Positions 10,661 to 30,785 of a stretch of 64,000 nt of DNA are shown in pieces. A program made the translations under genes and the position numbers. This DNA is from Ianthella basta (taxonomy: Eukaryota > Porifera > Demospongiae > Verongiida > Ianthellidae), in the NCBI GenBank assembly GCA_964019415.1, contig OZ025881.1, positions 6,962,024 to 7,026,023 on the forward strand. The letters run 5' to 3'. The notes beneath the pieces were generated by a model. The model had not been told where the DNA came from. It saw nothing but the letters and a program-made list of their open reading frames with translations, and ran no database searches. Within the stretch, counting starts at the first letter, position 1. Every line of letters starts with the position of its first letter.

Positions 10661-12310
10661 CTGCCACAGGTTAGCTATTTGCCACCCAAGAAATATGGCA
10701 CCCCATTCTAAATTCCCTAGGAAATGTGGTGTTCCCCGGGGAAATTTAGAACCCGCCTCTAAAAATTATGATTTGCTGTATCCTTGATGCTAAAAGTGTC
10801 CTACCACGATACCACATGCATGCCAAATATCCTAGGCTATTCTATACCCCATTGAAGTCGTTGAGCGCATTATTGCAAATCGTCAATCAAAGTCTTGAAA
10901 CTCGTCCAAAAAGGTCAAGGATGGGGTGCTGAATGCTGTGAGGGGATGAGGAGGATATATATACTTGGTATCTTGATACCGGATATCCTAGGAATGTCTA
11001 TGAGGAGATACTGTAAGGGGGAGTCGGTTTTCCTGCCTGTGAGACCTAGATGGGTGGGGCATTCTGTGTGCTCCTTCCACTTGATGGTCTCACAGGCAGA
11101 CTGATGCATGGGGCCCAGGTACACATTAGGACTGGTGAAGCAGGGTGAGAGGTACTTGTGTGTTGTATATCAATTATATATTATGTGTTATGTTGTGTTA
11201 CTAGTTAATCATGAAAAATATTGTCTGTGAGAATGTAATTTTGTGAAGAGCTTTACAATATTGAATGTAGTTGTTATACAGTTGCCTAAAATAAACATGA
11301 TTTGTGAACTGTACACATTATTGCATACAGGAACAAAAACAGGAAATGATAATACATGCACTGCGTAGATCAAGAAACAACCACTAAATAAAACTTATAT
11401 ACAGAACACACTAACATGATAAAAGGAAAGTCAACATGACTTTGTTGTCCTATGTTTGATCTTCTAATGCATAGAAATGTGATTGTTCCCCGCCTCTCCC
11501 TGATCACACAGCCAGCACACCCTCCGTCAATAGGATGCCGGTATAACAGGCGGTTTCCACCGCCAATGGCTGGGAGGCAACCTATCTGTAGGCCAGCCAT
11601 CACTCTCCTCCTCACCTTCACTGTACGACACATGACACATAGCGTAAATATCTCATGGTACATTAATTATCAGATAGCATACTTCCATGGAAGTACTTAA
11701 ATGGTGATTATTTATTCATCTTGTGAGCAGATGATTGTCCATAGAGGACTGGATGCTGGTGCAGCTTGCAACAAAGGACAATTTTCAATGGCGCCGCATT
11801 GTATGCATTTGCCTGTAGATAGGTTTCACTTAGTCGCTAAACACTTTACTGTAATGCATATTCTCAGAGGATCAACTGAGAGTGGACGAAGTCACGTGAG
11901 GTGGCACAAAGGTATCCAGCTACATAGTACACTTGTAGTTACAGCCATGTGGTAGCTAAAAATTACTTTCATGAAGAATAGCTACAGTGCTCTGGAGGTA
12001 CTTTGCTATTTGAAGCTGGTATTAGAGAACCAACCCTTTCTGATGCCTGAGCCAGCTGAGAAGCTCTCACTTCAGGTACTTTGCTATTTGCAAGTTTGTC
12101 TCGTGAACAGAGACTTCTCATGCATATGGAAGACTGTTGAGCCTTCTTGTTGCCAAGGGGATTTTCTGGTTGTCCTCGCAAGACTAGAACTACGTAAACG
12201 TGTTGACATGCTAGTGCGTAAGGAGTGTCACGTGTGTCACGTGCGGCGTGCACATAATTATTTTGTGCACATAATCATTACATCAGTTCAGGGGAGCAGC
12301 GCTTGGTGAT
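10661..12310. other. Intergenic region upstream of gene A
   Basis: No convincing gene. It holds several short inverted repeats: around 10712-10751 (TTCTAAATTCCC ... GGGGAAATTTAGAA) and 11031-11097 (CTGCCTGTGAGACC ... GGTCTCACAGGCAG). A stretch at 12012-12046 is shared with 40878-40915 (GAAGCTGGTATTAGAG), so a dispersed repeat is present. A 97-residue minus-strand frame at 11370-11663 has no support. Confidence 0.4.
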
Positions 12311-12319
12311 CGCGTGAAG

Positions 12320-20742
<8,423 letters not shown>

Positions 20743-20977
20743 CACAGCTGCTTAGCCTCATCCCATGTTCTTTACCCTGTGCACGTGTGTGCGTGTTCGT
20801 GTGTGTGTGTGTGCATGTGATCAGAAACAATAGGTCAGCCTACTCGAGTACAGAAACACTGCCAGTGTTTAGTTTTGTATTTCGTGTGTGTATAAACTAC
20901 CCCACCCACACACAAGTGTATATGTAGTTGAGTGTTTGTAAATGCACACGGGCCAGAGGTCCACTGTATAGTCATTC

Positions 20978-20983
20978 ATTAAA
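20978..20983 (+). terminator. Possible poly(A) signal of gene A (ATTAAA)
   Basis: ATTAAA hexamer 236 bp after the stop codon and 246 bp before the 3' end of convergent gene B. It is a weak single-hexamer call. Confidence 0.3.
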
Positions 20984-21095
20984 CTTCGTTGTCATGGAAA
21001 CTAAGTTGACATGTAGTCAAATTTAGGTTGGTTGTTCAATGAGCAGGAAGTAAAACCGACCAATCACATGCACTTCCGATTACATCATCAAATGA

Positions 21096-21175
21096 GTCAT
21101 CAGGGGTATGGCATATTTGATTGGTCAGTTTGACTTTCAGTTCCATAACTGTTGGGCAACCAATCTGTAATCAGC
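21096..21175. repeat. Dispersed repeat (TGATTGGTCAGTTT family), copy 1
   Basis: CATCAGG ... TTTGATTGGTCAGTTTGA ... GGCAACCAATCTGTAA. Related copies lie at about 27519-27605, 40135-40215 and 53605-53680. The stretch falls between the convergent 3' ends of genes A and B. Confidence 0.5.
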
Positions 21176-21228
21176 AGAGCTAGCACCTCTGTTACAGGGC
21201 TAAGCGTTATAACAGTGACAATGCTCTA

Positions 21229-22088
21229 CTAGTATCGAGTGAGGTTGAGCCCCATGTTGCCTGGGGTGGAGGCAGGTCTGAGGTCCAGCTTGTACAGCCA
21301 GCTTCCTGAGTCCACCACAAAGGAGTAACCCTCCCCAACACTGAGCTGCTCAAAGGAGAAGCTGTCCAGAGCCACATTGGCCACTCCCCACACATTCAAC
21401 AGCCTCTCCAAGCCATTGCGAGCCACGTTGTCAAAGGACATCTCTGCATCTGGTGTCAACCCATCCAGGCTTGGCCCTGTGTCAAATGTATGCACACGCA
21501 CACACAGGAAGCCATTTTTCACAGAAGATGGTATCAGAGTGAATCATGATTGTTTGCATGTTACAGTACTTGCATGAGTGAAGCAATATGTACTGCAGCT
21601 GGTACCTCTCTAGTCTGGACACAGCTCATGACAGGTTTAGAAAGGTGTCCTTATTTCAGAGGTAGTTTTTGTACACATTTCTATGTAGCTGGGACAGTAG
21701 GTCTGTCCTCATTAGAGAGGTGTCTTGAATTGGGGTGTCATTTACAAGTGGTGTGAATTGACATGTGACACCTAGTGACAGGACAAGCTTAAGGAATGTG
21801 GACCCCGTACCATACTTACCTGTCTCACAAAACTGGCCACTGTATCCATGACGACAGCTGCACGACAGCGTACTTGCAAGTATAGAGCAACTTCCTCCTA
21901 TGCCACAAGCATTGGAGGCACATGGAAATGTTACTGCCATGTGGGTGGGAAGGAGGAAGGAAGGAAATGTTGAACACAAATCTAGAAGGACCCACTATCA
22001 CACAAGCTACTCTTAGAGTGCCTCACACACCACAAATGCTACCCCAGTACACACACAACACATGTACACACACACACACAGACGCAAG

Positions 22089-22123
<35 letters not shown>

Positions 22124-25100
22124 TAAACATGTACTAGACTGTCCTCCAACACTCCCAAAATAGTCAACTCACTTACATCCACACACCTCTCCCCGGTGTA
22201 GCCTTCAGAGCAGCTGCAAGTGTCATTGGCAACACAGGCCCCATTGGAACATGGAGGAGAGCAGACAACTATAGAGTGACAAGCATTGACACAACCTTAA
22301 AGCTTGTACACATCAAGCATGGGTGTACAGACTACAGTAGGTGTCTAATGGACCCAAGGGCACACCTGTACTAGAGATTGGGATAAAGTTGAGTGGGGTG
22401 TAGGCGAATATGTAGTTTGTGGGCAATACGTAGCAGATTATTCAACAACTGAATGCAGGACGTTTCGGCCCGAAGGCCTTCGTCAGCTGCGTACAAAAGT
22501 TTTGTACGTAGCAATGAGCCTCTTCTTCTCCATTGAGTGGGGTATTGCATTCAAGTGTTGTAGAGCTGTTAACTTGATCTCATTTGTCAGCTCACCTACT
22601 GACCATTTGAAATTTTGTGTGGCCACTCAATAAACACTGGCTGTTGGTGAATTGGCTGATTTCAACCACTAAGCACTACTCACAGATACCTGCCCTGCCC
22701 AGTTCCCTCTCGACACCTGCCATGCCCATTCACCCTCACCCTCCCCACCCACCTGGTCGAGCCGCATCCACCATCTCGTCCAGTTCTTGCACACCAATGA
22801 GAGTGGTCAGCCCAATGGTGGCATCACCTGTTGCTGCGATGTCAAAGAGGCAGTACACATCTCCTTGGCACATCTCCTCCGCCACAGCCTGAAGATCGGG
22901 GTCAGAGAACACTGCCTCAAACACAGGAGTGAAAAGAGGGTCATGGAAGTCATCAAATGAGGAGCCATCATAAGAGAAAAGACTGGCATTGATGCTGTTG
23001 ATGATCCCTGCAGAAATGAACCAAATTTCATTTGCTACTACAATTGATACATGAATCATAGCATGCCATTAACCACACCCAATCTAACAGATGTGCAACT
23101 GCATTGCATAATTTGAACAGTACCATGGTTACGTGTCATGTGACAATGCACAGAATGCTGCTCACATGTGATGCCAAAGTCCCAGTGCAGTGTCTCCAGT
23201 GACGAATTCAGAGGTAGAGGGTCTCCTCCCAATCTCGGAACCAGGTCATCTGATGTATCTCCGTTGTAGTTCCCCATCAGCCCACGTGTCTGCCCAGTGA
23301 AGCTCTCGGGCAAGCTGACAATGACAGTAGAGATGTAGGGACCACTGTTGGAGTTGTTAGCCAGTCTCACCTCCAGGTACACCCCACTGGAGAAAGTGGC
23401 CGAGAACGAACCATTCTCCTCCTTCCTCACAATGACATTGGCAAAAAGCTCTTCCTCCACTTCTTCAAAGGTATACGCCACCCGATTGACAAGGGGGACA
23501 AGGTTATCGGTGAGCTGAAATTGAACGGTATCAGAGTCGCTCTGCTTGGCAGCTAAGGCACTGAATACAGTGCCTCTGTTAGTGGTGCTACCATTTGAGG
23601 AAGGAGCTTCAACCATGCGCCCTTGAAGTGTGAAGCTATTGTCTTCAGTTGCAATGAGGATGTACTCCCCTTTTCCGTTAAAGGTGTACTTGTGACCATC
23701 CAAAGTGACAATGTGAGGGTCACCATACACACAAGCTGACAAAAGAACAAGTCAATAGGGCCAATAATACAAATGCCATTATGTTTACATGTACACTGCA
23801 GAGAGATGGAGACAGATGTACACTGTACGTACGTATATATGCACACATAAGTACCTGGTGGCCTCAGGACGCAGCCTCCATTAGAAGGTCGCCGTTGAAA
23901 GTAGGTTGCACACTGCATGATCTCCTTACAGCACAAGATGTTGGGTGCCACATCGTGAATCTGATGATTCCAGAATGTTTCCATGTCAACCAAAACATGG
24001 CTGTCCACTGACCCTCCTCCAGATGGCCCAGTATGTAACGAGCCATCAGCCCTGTAACAACACTGTTGGCCGGCCGTAGTCCCTTGCCTGAAAGATGATG
24101 ACTGCTATGATTTCACACACTTGACCCATTCCACAATCAATATTCATCACACACCTTGCAGCTGTTTGGCGAAAGCATGTGTCGGCCATGGGGTTGTAGT
24201 ACGTATGCAAGTCTCTATTGATCCCTGTCACCTCAGTCAAGCCACTCGTACGCCACCTTGCACTCTGAGCAGTCAGGGGACAGCACACAGTGTCCTGCAG
24301 AAGTTGCTGGTCAATGGGGTCTGATTCGGCCCACCTGTTACACTCAGTTCCATTAAGGTCATCAGAGTGCATCACCAGGAAGGCCACGGGGGCCCACTTA
24401 CCCACTCTGTCTTCAGAGGGCCGGGCAGCCATTGTTACTTGCAGAAACACAGGGATAATTACATCATCTGCTGGCCAGTTCACTGATGGGATGGTCACAG
24501 TCGCAGATCCATCGTTGAACTCACCCAAAGCTACAGGTATAGGCTGTGATAAGGACCCACTTTCTTCATCACGCCTGTACAACAGTACATCTACCTCGTA
24601 CGATGTATCCTCCCTATGGGGCATGATGTCAGTGGACCATCTGATTTCAATAGTCTCGCCTTGCCGAAGAGTGTGACCATCCTGTTCCAAGTTTGACACC
24701 ATATAAGTCACTCCATAGGCAACATCGGGGGAAGCTGCAACAGAGGTTGCATAGAAAAGGAGTTGTCATACAAACCATGAGCTCTCTGTAAGAGTGAGAG
24801 CTACTTACCGGCATAGAAGGTCACTTCTTCTGGACTCTCTCCAGTCTGTCCGAATGTGATCTGCAGTGTGACTGAAACACGCCCAAAGCTTGCCATTTCT
24901 GGGCTGACACATAAGATCTGTCCATTGGGCAGAACCTCTCCAGTCACTTCCTGACCACCAAAGGAGCAGCGCACAGACTCAACACCACTGAGGCATCGTC
25001 CAAAGGAATAGATGGGTGTCCCTCCCAAAACATGGCCGGACAGTGGAGCCAGAGTTAAAGGAACTTGGCCAATGCCTAGCAAAAGAGGAAATGACTAGTT

Positions 25101-26357
25101 CAGCATAGCATTTGATTACAAGCTTTTGATGCTTCAGGAAGTCATTTAGTTTGTGCCTGTGGCTGGTGAAGTAATTTGATGAAACCCTACAATGCTATAC
25201 TAGATATGTCACAGACACAGTAATCTACTCCTTCTGCACACACACAGTACCTGTGTTTGTCCCAGATGAGTTGGCATCAGTGCGATACACCCACTGGCCA
25301 AGGATAGAATTCACATTTCCAGGTTCCGTGTCAATGTTAGCAATAGCATCTGTCAGTGAGTTCGGGTGCACAGTATAGCTACCATCAGCGGCATTGATCC
25401 CCACCAAAGCTGCTTCTCCCCCAAAGCCTCCAGAGCCACCGCTTGCATCGCCTGTTGCCCATTGAATCTCGCCATAGTTGAAAACAGCGAAAGACTGAAC
25501 ACCGTTTGTGGTAAGGATTGCTTGGAAAGAATTATGCTGAACATAGGAAATACATTGAGAAGGAATAGCAGAAAAAACACCTCTCGATACTTATGCACAC
25601 AATATAACTGAATTGCATTTGATCATGTGCTATCTACTTAATTAGTTGTTAGTACCTTGTCACAGTGAGTGGAGTAATAGCCGACTTGTATCCATGACAC
25701 AACGTAAGCCCACTGTGCCTCGTAGGCTGTTCTGGGGCAGATCTCGGTAGTGTTCTGGTAAGCAGATGAGCTAGTAACAGTGGCGCTGATGCTCTGCAGA
25801 ATGGCTGCATTCTCTTCTGGACCCCTCACATACTCCTTCAGGTAAACGGCATTGGTGATGCCATCACACTCTGAGTCGTCTGACATCCTCGTATCCACAT
25901 CTCCCCAGTAGGGGGACACGTAAGCCTCGCCTTGGACGGGAAAGGCAACCGGTGTGAAGGCTGACGTTGGACGTTCGAACGACAGCATACCGTTATTGTT
26001 GATCTACAACAGCAAGAAGAGTATCAAGTCACTGATGAACAAGACACAACGGTATTAAAGTAGCCACACGCCATCGATAGTCATATTCACATGTGTATAG
26101 GGCCTCCTTTTCATGCAGCACCTGAGCGTTACTTATGTCAGGCACAAAGAGCTGTATCCACTCACGTGCACATTCTCATAGTCCGTCGTGCCCAAGCGAA
26201 AAGGCACGGCAAGGTTCACTGTCAGAAAATCGTCATCTACGGAGGGAAAGGTAGCAACGTCCTCGAAGGGGTACCCTATGAACTGATGCAGAGGAATGCA
26301 CACGACTGGATTCATGCAGAGGGCTGTCACTGCTACAACGAGACTAAGCAGCACCAT
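21229..26357 (-). CDS. Gene B: Mesh/SUSD2-like paralogue lacking a visible membrane anchor (NIDO-IPT-AMOP-VWD-EGF2), 1062 aa
   Basis: Reconstructed minus-strand exons, 5' to 3': 26357-26166, 26003-25656, 25536-25251, 25075-24809, 24734-24155, 24087-23855, 23735-23166, 23007-22753, 22268-22173, 21933-21820, 21476-21229. They total 3189 nt (1063 codons with TAG stop) with intron phases matching gene A; the IPT exon is 267 nt in both. Domains: signal peptide about 1-20; NIDO about 60-275 (YWGDVD, SFAVFNYG); IPT/TIG-like 276-364; AMOP-type 365-635 (QQCCYRADG, ILCCKE, YFQRRPS); VWD 636-910 (GDPHIVTLDG, RGLMGNYNGDTSDD, CLFDIAATG); EGF 911-942 and 943-980; unique tail 981-1062. The EGF between NIDO and IPT is absent, as are the third EGF and the TM segment. 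The tail has no 20-residue hydrophobic run, so the product may be secreted, or a downstream TM exon exists on another splice form. Convergent with gene A. Confidence 0.83.
22060..22130 (-). repeat. Imperfect (CA)n tract in gene B intron 9
   Basis: CA-rich simple repeat, split by GACGCAAGCTA, between the two EGF exons. Confidence 0.8.
22395..22545. mobile_element. Partial member of the GACGTTTCGGCC foldback family in gene B intron 8
   Basis: Carries the sequence GGACGTTTCGGCCCGAAG followed by GCCTTCGTCAGC at 22455-22494. On the minus strand this reads CTGACGA, a GGCC/GGCC hairpin, then GAAAC. The flank TAGCAATGAGCCTC is shared with the element at 7823-8185. Only a short inverted arm (GTACAAAAGTTTTGTAC) is present. 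Confidence 0.55.
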
Positions 26358-26399
26358 ACTGCTCCTTGAAATGGCCGACACGCCTCCTTCTTCTCTCCG

Positions 26400-29300
26400 C
26401 AGAATTCCCGCGAGAATCTACGAATGGCCGCGGGGGGATAAAATCCCCAAAGCTGTTTCTGAACATTTGCCACTATTTTATTTAGCGTACAATTAGAATG
26501 AGTATACAACAAGCGTCAACTTGACAAAACTCCTCACAAGTTTCATTGTTAAAGACAGTGGCTGCACAGGTCTAACCATAAAGGTATTCAGAGTCTGCAT
26601 TTGTCATGCTGATTCTTTGTCTCATAAGAAAAGGAGGCCGAAGAAGGTATGTCCAGGAGAAGGACAGCTTGATGTAGTGGCCTTGGCTAGCAGAAATAAC
26701 ATCCTTCTGTGTATGCTGTGTTTGCCATGCACAGTCAGAAATCACTCAGTCAATTTCACTGCTCACGTACAGGCTGACATACATACGTACCTGAATAGAT
26801 TCCCAGGCGTCTATTTTTTTTAAAGTAATATTTACAAGTAATTTTGACTCGGACTCTGTTTGAGCCTAGCTTCTGGACATAGCTTCCAGTATCCATCCAT
26901 ATTTACATAAATGTATGCACAAAATATCATGCATACATGCATACATGTGTGTGTGCATAGGTATATTTATGCGCAGACACACTCCATACTGACGTACTGC
27001 GTCCGCATGCATCCTCCTCCAAATAGAGGTGACCAGTCAGTGTCTTTCACTATACACAGTCAGATACGGTCACTATTGCATTTATAAGTGCAAAATTACT
27101 TTGTGTTTCAATGTACATGTGTGCATGGTCTGTTGAACCAAGCACTGCACAAGTACATTAACCAGGCATGTGTGCATGCATATGTACATCAGCTTTGACA
27201 CATGTATATATGCAAACCATGTATTACAGCCATATAGGCTAACAATGTAATGTGCTTGGCACAGACATTCTGGGAATGAAGCTAAATTGCCACATCGCAC
27301 AATGCAAGCCACCCCGTGCACAGCTGGCTAACCTTCATGTGCATGCACATGATAAACAGGTGTGAAGCCCAGCAATGCATGGTCTGCACGTATGGCTGCC
27401 TTTTGGCTGTGGCAGATGTTGTGCCACAGACATAATGTGATTTGTGTGTGCACTCACTGCGGGTTAATTAGATAATGGGATTATGCATGCATACATTCTA
27501 CCAGTTATCTTATTAAGTCCATCATCAGGTAAGCAATGTTTGATTGGTCAGTTTTGCCTTCTATTTTCACATGCGTGCATGGGATAACCATCCTGTAACT
27601 ACACAAGTCATGGCTATAACTGACAACCAAAGGTAATTGATTGTGAATCCTATATTAGTATATAGCAGTGCATGAGCTCATGCATGCAAAAGGGAGGAAA
27701 TCCCTTCTGTTCTGTTAAGAGCAATCACCTTCTTCTGACTCATGCATGTCATCACTTGTGAATGTGTCTATAGTGTCCGTAGCTCAATGGGTCAATCTGT
27801 AGTGATGCTCCCAGGCTCATTTGGGCGTATTCCATAGGGACAGATCTATAGGTGTTGGACTTGGGACTCTCACAGTCAAATCAACATTGCATGAGTTGTT
27901 TTGTTTAGTTGTTTGTTTAGTGTACACACATTTCTGCCACAGAGAACATCTGCACACAGCACAAGGCATATGCCTGCATGTGTGTATGCTCAGACAAGCA
28001 TCTGCAGGTTCACACACACACAGATGGCACAACCACAAGTGTACACAGCAGCTACACACATGCAGTGATGCATGCACGGCTGTGCTCAAAGGAACTGCAG
28101 TCATGCCCCATTTGTGCATATGAAAACCAAGTTAACCAAACATAGCATACCAGACTATGAATCTCTTTATACAGAAGCAACAATGTGTAATGTAATTAGA
28201 ACAAAACCAAAATTGTGCGGAAGCCTTCCAGTGCCATTAGCCACCAACTTCCAACTTCCACAACATCAAAGCCTATGGTGTGTTCCTATAGATCTAATGA
28301 AACAAAGCTTTGTTCTCCTTTACTGGTGACTCAAGTGGCCGTGGGTGTTTAGTTACAGAGACTTGTAATCTTGATGTCATGGTTCTCGTGTTCATATACG
28401 ACAATGATTATGGATTGCAACTATTCTACCATGGGCAAGCATGCATGCAAACATGCAACTAAGGGGACGTAATATATTGGAATACACTTCAACTATGCAC
28501 GCACATGTCTATGTATAGCATGATGTAAAACACATTATATGTTGCTTATTATTACTCCTATATTATACTGCATGCCATTGCTGTTCGCACCATTTCCTCT
28601 GGTCACCCCATGCATCCTCCTTATAGTGAGTCAATCAGCATCCTGTAGCTAGTTCACAGCATGTAAACACTTAACATACAGACACATAATTATAGCATTA
28701 CATGTGTGTGTATACAGTAATTTTGTGTGGAGATTGTACAAACTGCATTTTCCCAATGCATGCTGCAGTGCATGGCTCAGTATTCCGTCCTATTTCTGCA
28801 AAGCCATTACAGCTAGGCTGCATGAGCTCTCAAGCTCCTTGTCTTTGTCTTGTCAGCTAGAAGTAGCTACACAAGCCATAACAGTTATAACTGTGGCACA
28901 CACTCAAAATGCAAGCACGCCACCTCACTGTGCATGCATGCATGACCTTACCTTTCACTAGACCCACATCACCAGTACAAAGGAGATAGCAAAGCTTTGT
29001 GTCATTTGGCATTTGTTAGATCTACGGACACTTCCGTAGGCATGTGGGCATAAGGCAATCTGGCTATGTGAGACTAACATCACATGGGCTTTGATGCTGT
29101 GGATGTTATGGAAGTTCATTTGGACCCAGTCCAAGCAAAGCTTGTAGCACAGGGAAGAACAAAGGGTGTTGGGACTTTGTTGACTCAGAAAAAGCAGACT
29201 ACAGACATGTAAGGTATGATGTCACATAACAACCCAATGAGATGACAGATTGCTCAGTAAACCAGCGTACCTCACACATGGGCACATTAAATTGCTGCAC

Positions 29301-30720
29301 GATGCGCAGTCTCATTGGTTGTCACAATTGCAAGCCATGCATGCAGTGTGATGTCACAGCACATCTGTAATCTGATTGTGTTACATTGTGCATGCATGGG
29401 CTGCAACCAGCATGCATGCACAACTTGATGTATGTACCAGCCTGCATGAGGACTATTATAATTTATTCCCATGTATAGTATTGGCCTGGTATATGCAACT
29501 GAAGACAAAGTAAAGGGTACTTTATACAGTTAGTACAATGTATGCATGGTCCTTATTTTGCAGGTTACCTTCTCTGATGGTTATCGATCTGTGTGATCTA
29601 TTATTAAGTTTCAATGCATACAGCTGCATGCTACGTGTTCAGCCGCATTATATGCAATAATGTTATATACCTCTATATATAACTGATGCGCTGTATATGT
29701 AACACACTCAATGTAGGAACATCTAAGAGACGATAACTCCATCTGATCATTATATAGACACAGTGAACCTCAATAGCTCCTTGCATATCTAAGGCTTCTT
29801 AGTTGTGTACACGAACAGCTTGCCTGCTTAGTACTTGTGGATGCATGCATATAGCTTATCTGAAACAAAAATAATGGTGTGACCTGTGGAATGAGCAAGG
29901 TTGATCACCTTTCAACAGTTGTTGTGCCCCAGGGCTATATATAGTTAGATATATAGTTAGATATAATATAATGCTGCATATACACACAATGCATTGCATA
30001 CAGTCATAAAGGTACACCAGTACCAAGGGAGTTGTCTGCACGCATGCATGATCATGCAGTTTCCTTGAAGTATGAAATGCTATAACAATTGGAGGTATAA
30101 TGACATGCAAGGAGCAGACACTGCTATGTCTGCACTTCATGTATAGCTAGGCCTGGATGTTACAGGTGAGCTCATTGATAAGTATACGTAATCTTTCTTT
30201 GAACTTCCAACTTCAAAGATGCATTGCATAACATGCTTGCTGCAGCTAGTTCATACTAGTCTGGTGTGCTAAACCCAACTTCTCATTCATGATCGCACAA
30301 GGACTAGCGATAGCATGCCAGCCTAGTTCACTACACGAGTCTTCTATATTAACCTGTATAATGGTGAAGTTAAAAGTCAAAGCTGAGGAAATCACTTGCA
30401 TTTAACAACCCCTCCAGCATAAACTCAGAAGAGAAATAGCATTCAATCGTTACCCCTAATGCAGCTTTTAAAGAGACTTGATCAGATTATTTGCCATTAA
30501 TGGCAGAAGAGCACATCTGAGATGCATCCTTGGCATAATTATATTATACAGTCCTATCAAAGCTGCCCCTGACCATATGTATAGCTAGCATATAAATTAT
30601 TATGCTGACAAGGAAAATTAACCACAATGTTTATTGCTGACAATGCGCTGTTTCCGTTTGCTGATTGAATAAATACATGGCCTCGCGCGCGCGCCGATAC
30701 ACAAAAGGCTTCCCATGCAA
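26400..30720. other. Intergenic region, no gene seen; duplicated blocks
   Basis: AT-rich and dense in ATGCATGCAT-type words. Two blocks recur downstream of gene C: about 27497-28130 matches about 40109-40765 (ending in CA/GT-rich flanks), and about 29598-30880 matches about 42645-43943, running into the promoter and first exon of the DOMON gene. A tRNA A-box-like word (TAGCTCAATGGG, 27780) has no B box. I see no coding exon. Confidence 0.55.
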
Positions 30721-30729
30721 AAGCCCCCC

Positions 30730-30736
30730 TATATAA
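30730..30736 (+). promoter_or_regulatory. TATA box of gene C
   Basis: TATATAA followed by CGAACGCATTGATCGATG, 56 bp upstream of the ATG. Genes D and E have TATAAAACGAAC at the corresponding place, so the element and its CGAAC context are conserved across the three paralogues. Confidence 0.6.
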
Positions 30737-30785
30737 CGAACGCATTGATCGATGCAGCCTGCATCTGCACCGCGCGAAGTTGACC

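Noticed and set aside
2914-10787. Very long open frames (up to 885 residues) with LASSCFILPH-type repeats across the satellite
   Set aside because: The 10-bp unit lacks stops in all plus frames, so openness is automatic. All three frames are equally open, and there is no start context, splice or domain evidence.
11370-11663. 97-residue minus-strand frame with GIGGGNRLLYRHPIDGG-like composition
   Set aside because: No homology I can name, no paralogue in the window, no promoter or splice support.
27780-27830. tRNA-like A box (TAGCTCAATGGG), also at about 40395
   Set aside because: No B box, no cloverleaf, and both copies are in a duplicated intergenic block; at most a SINE head fragment.
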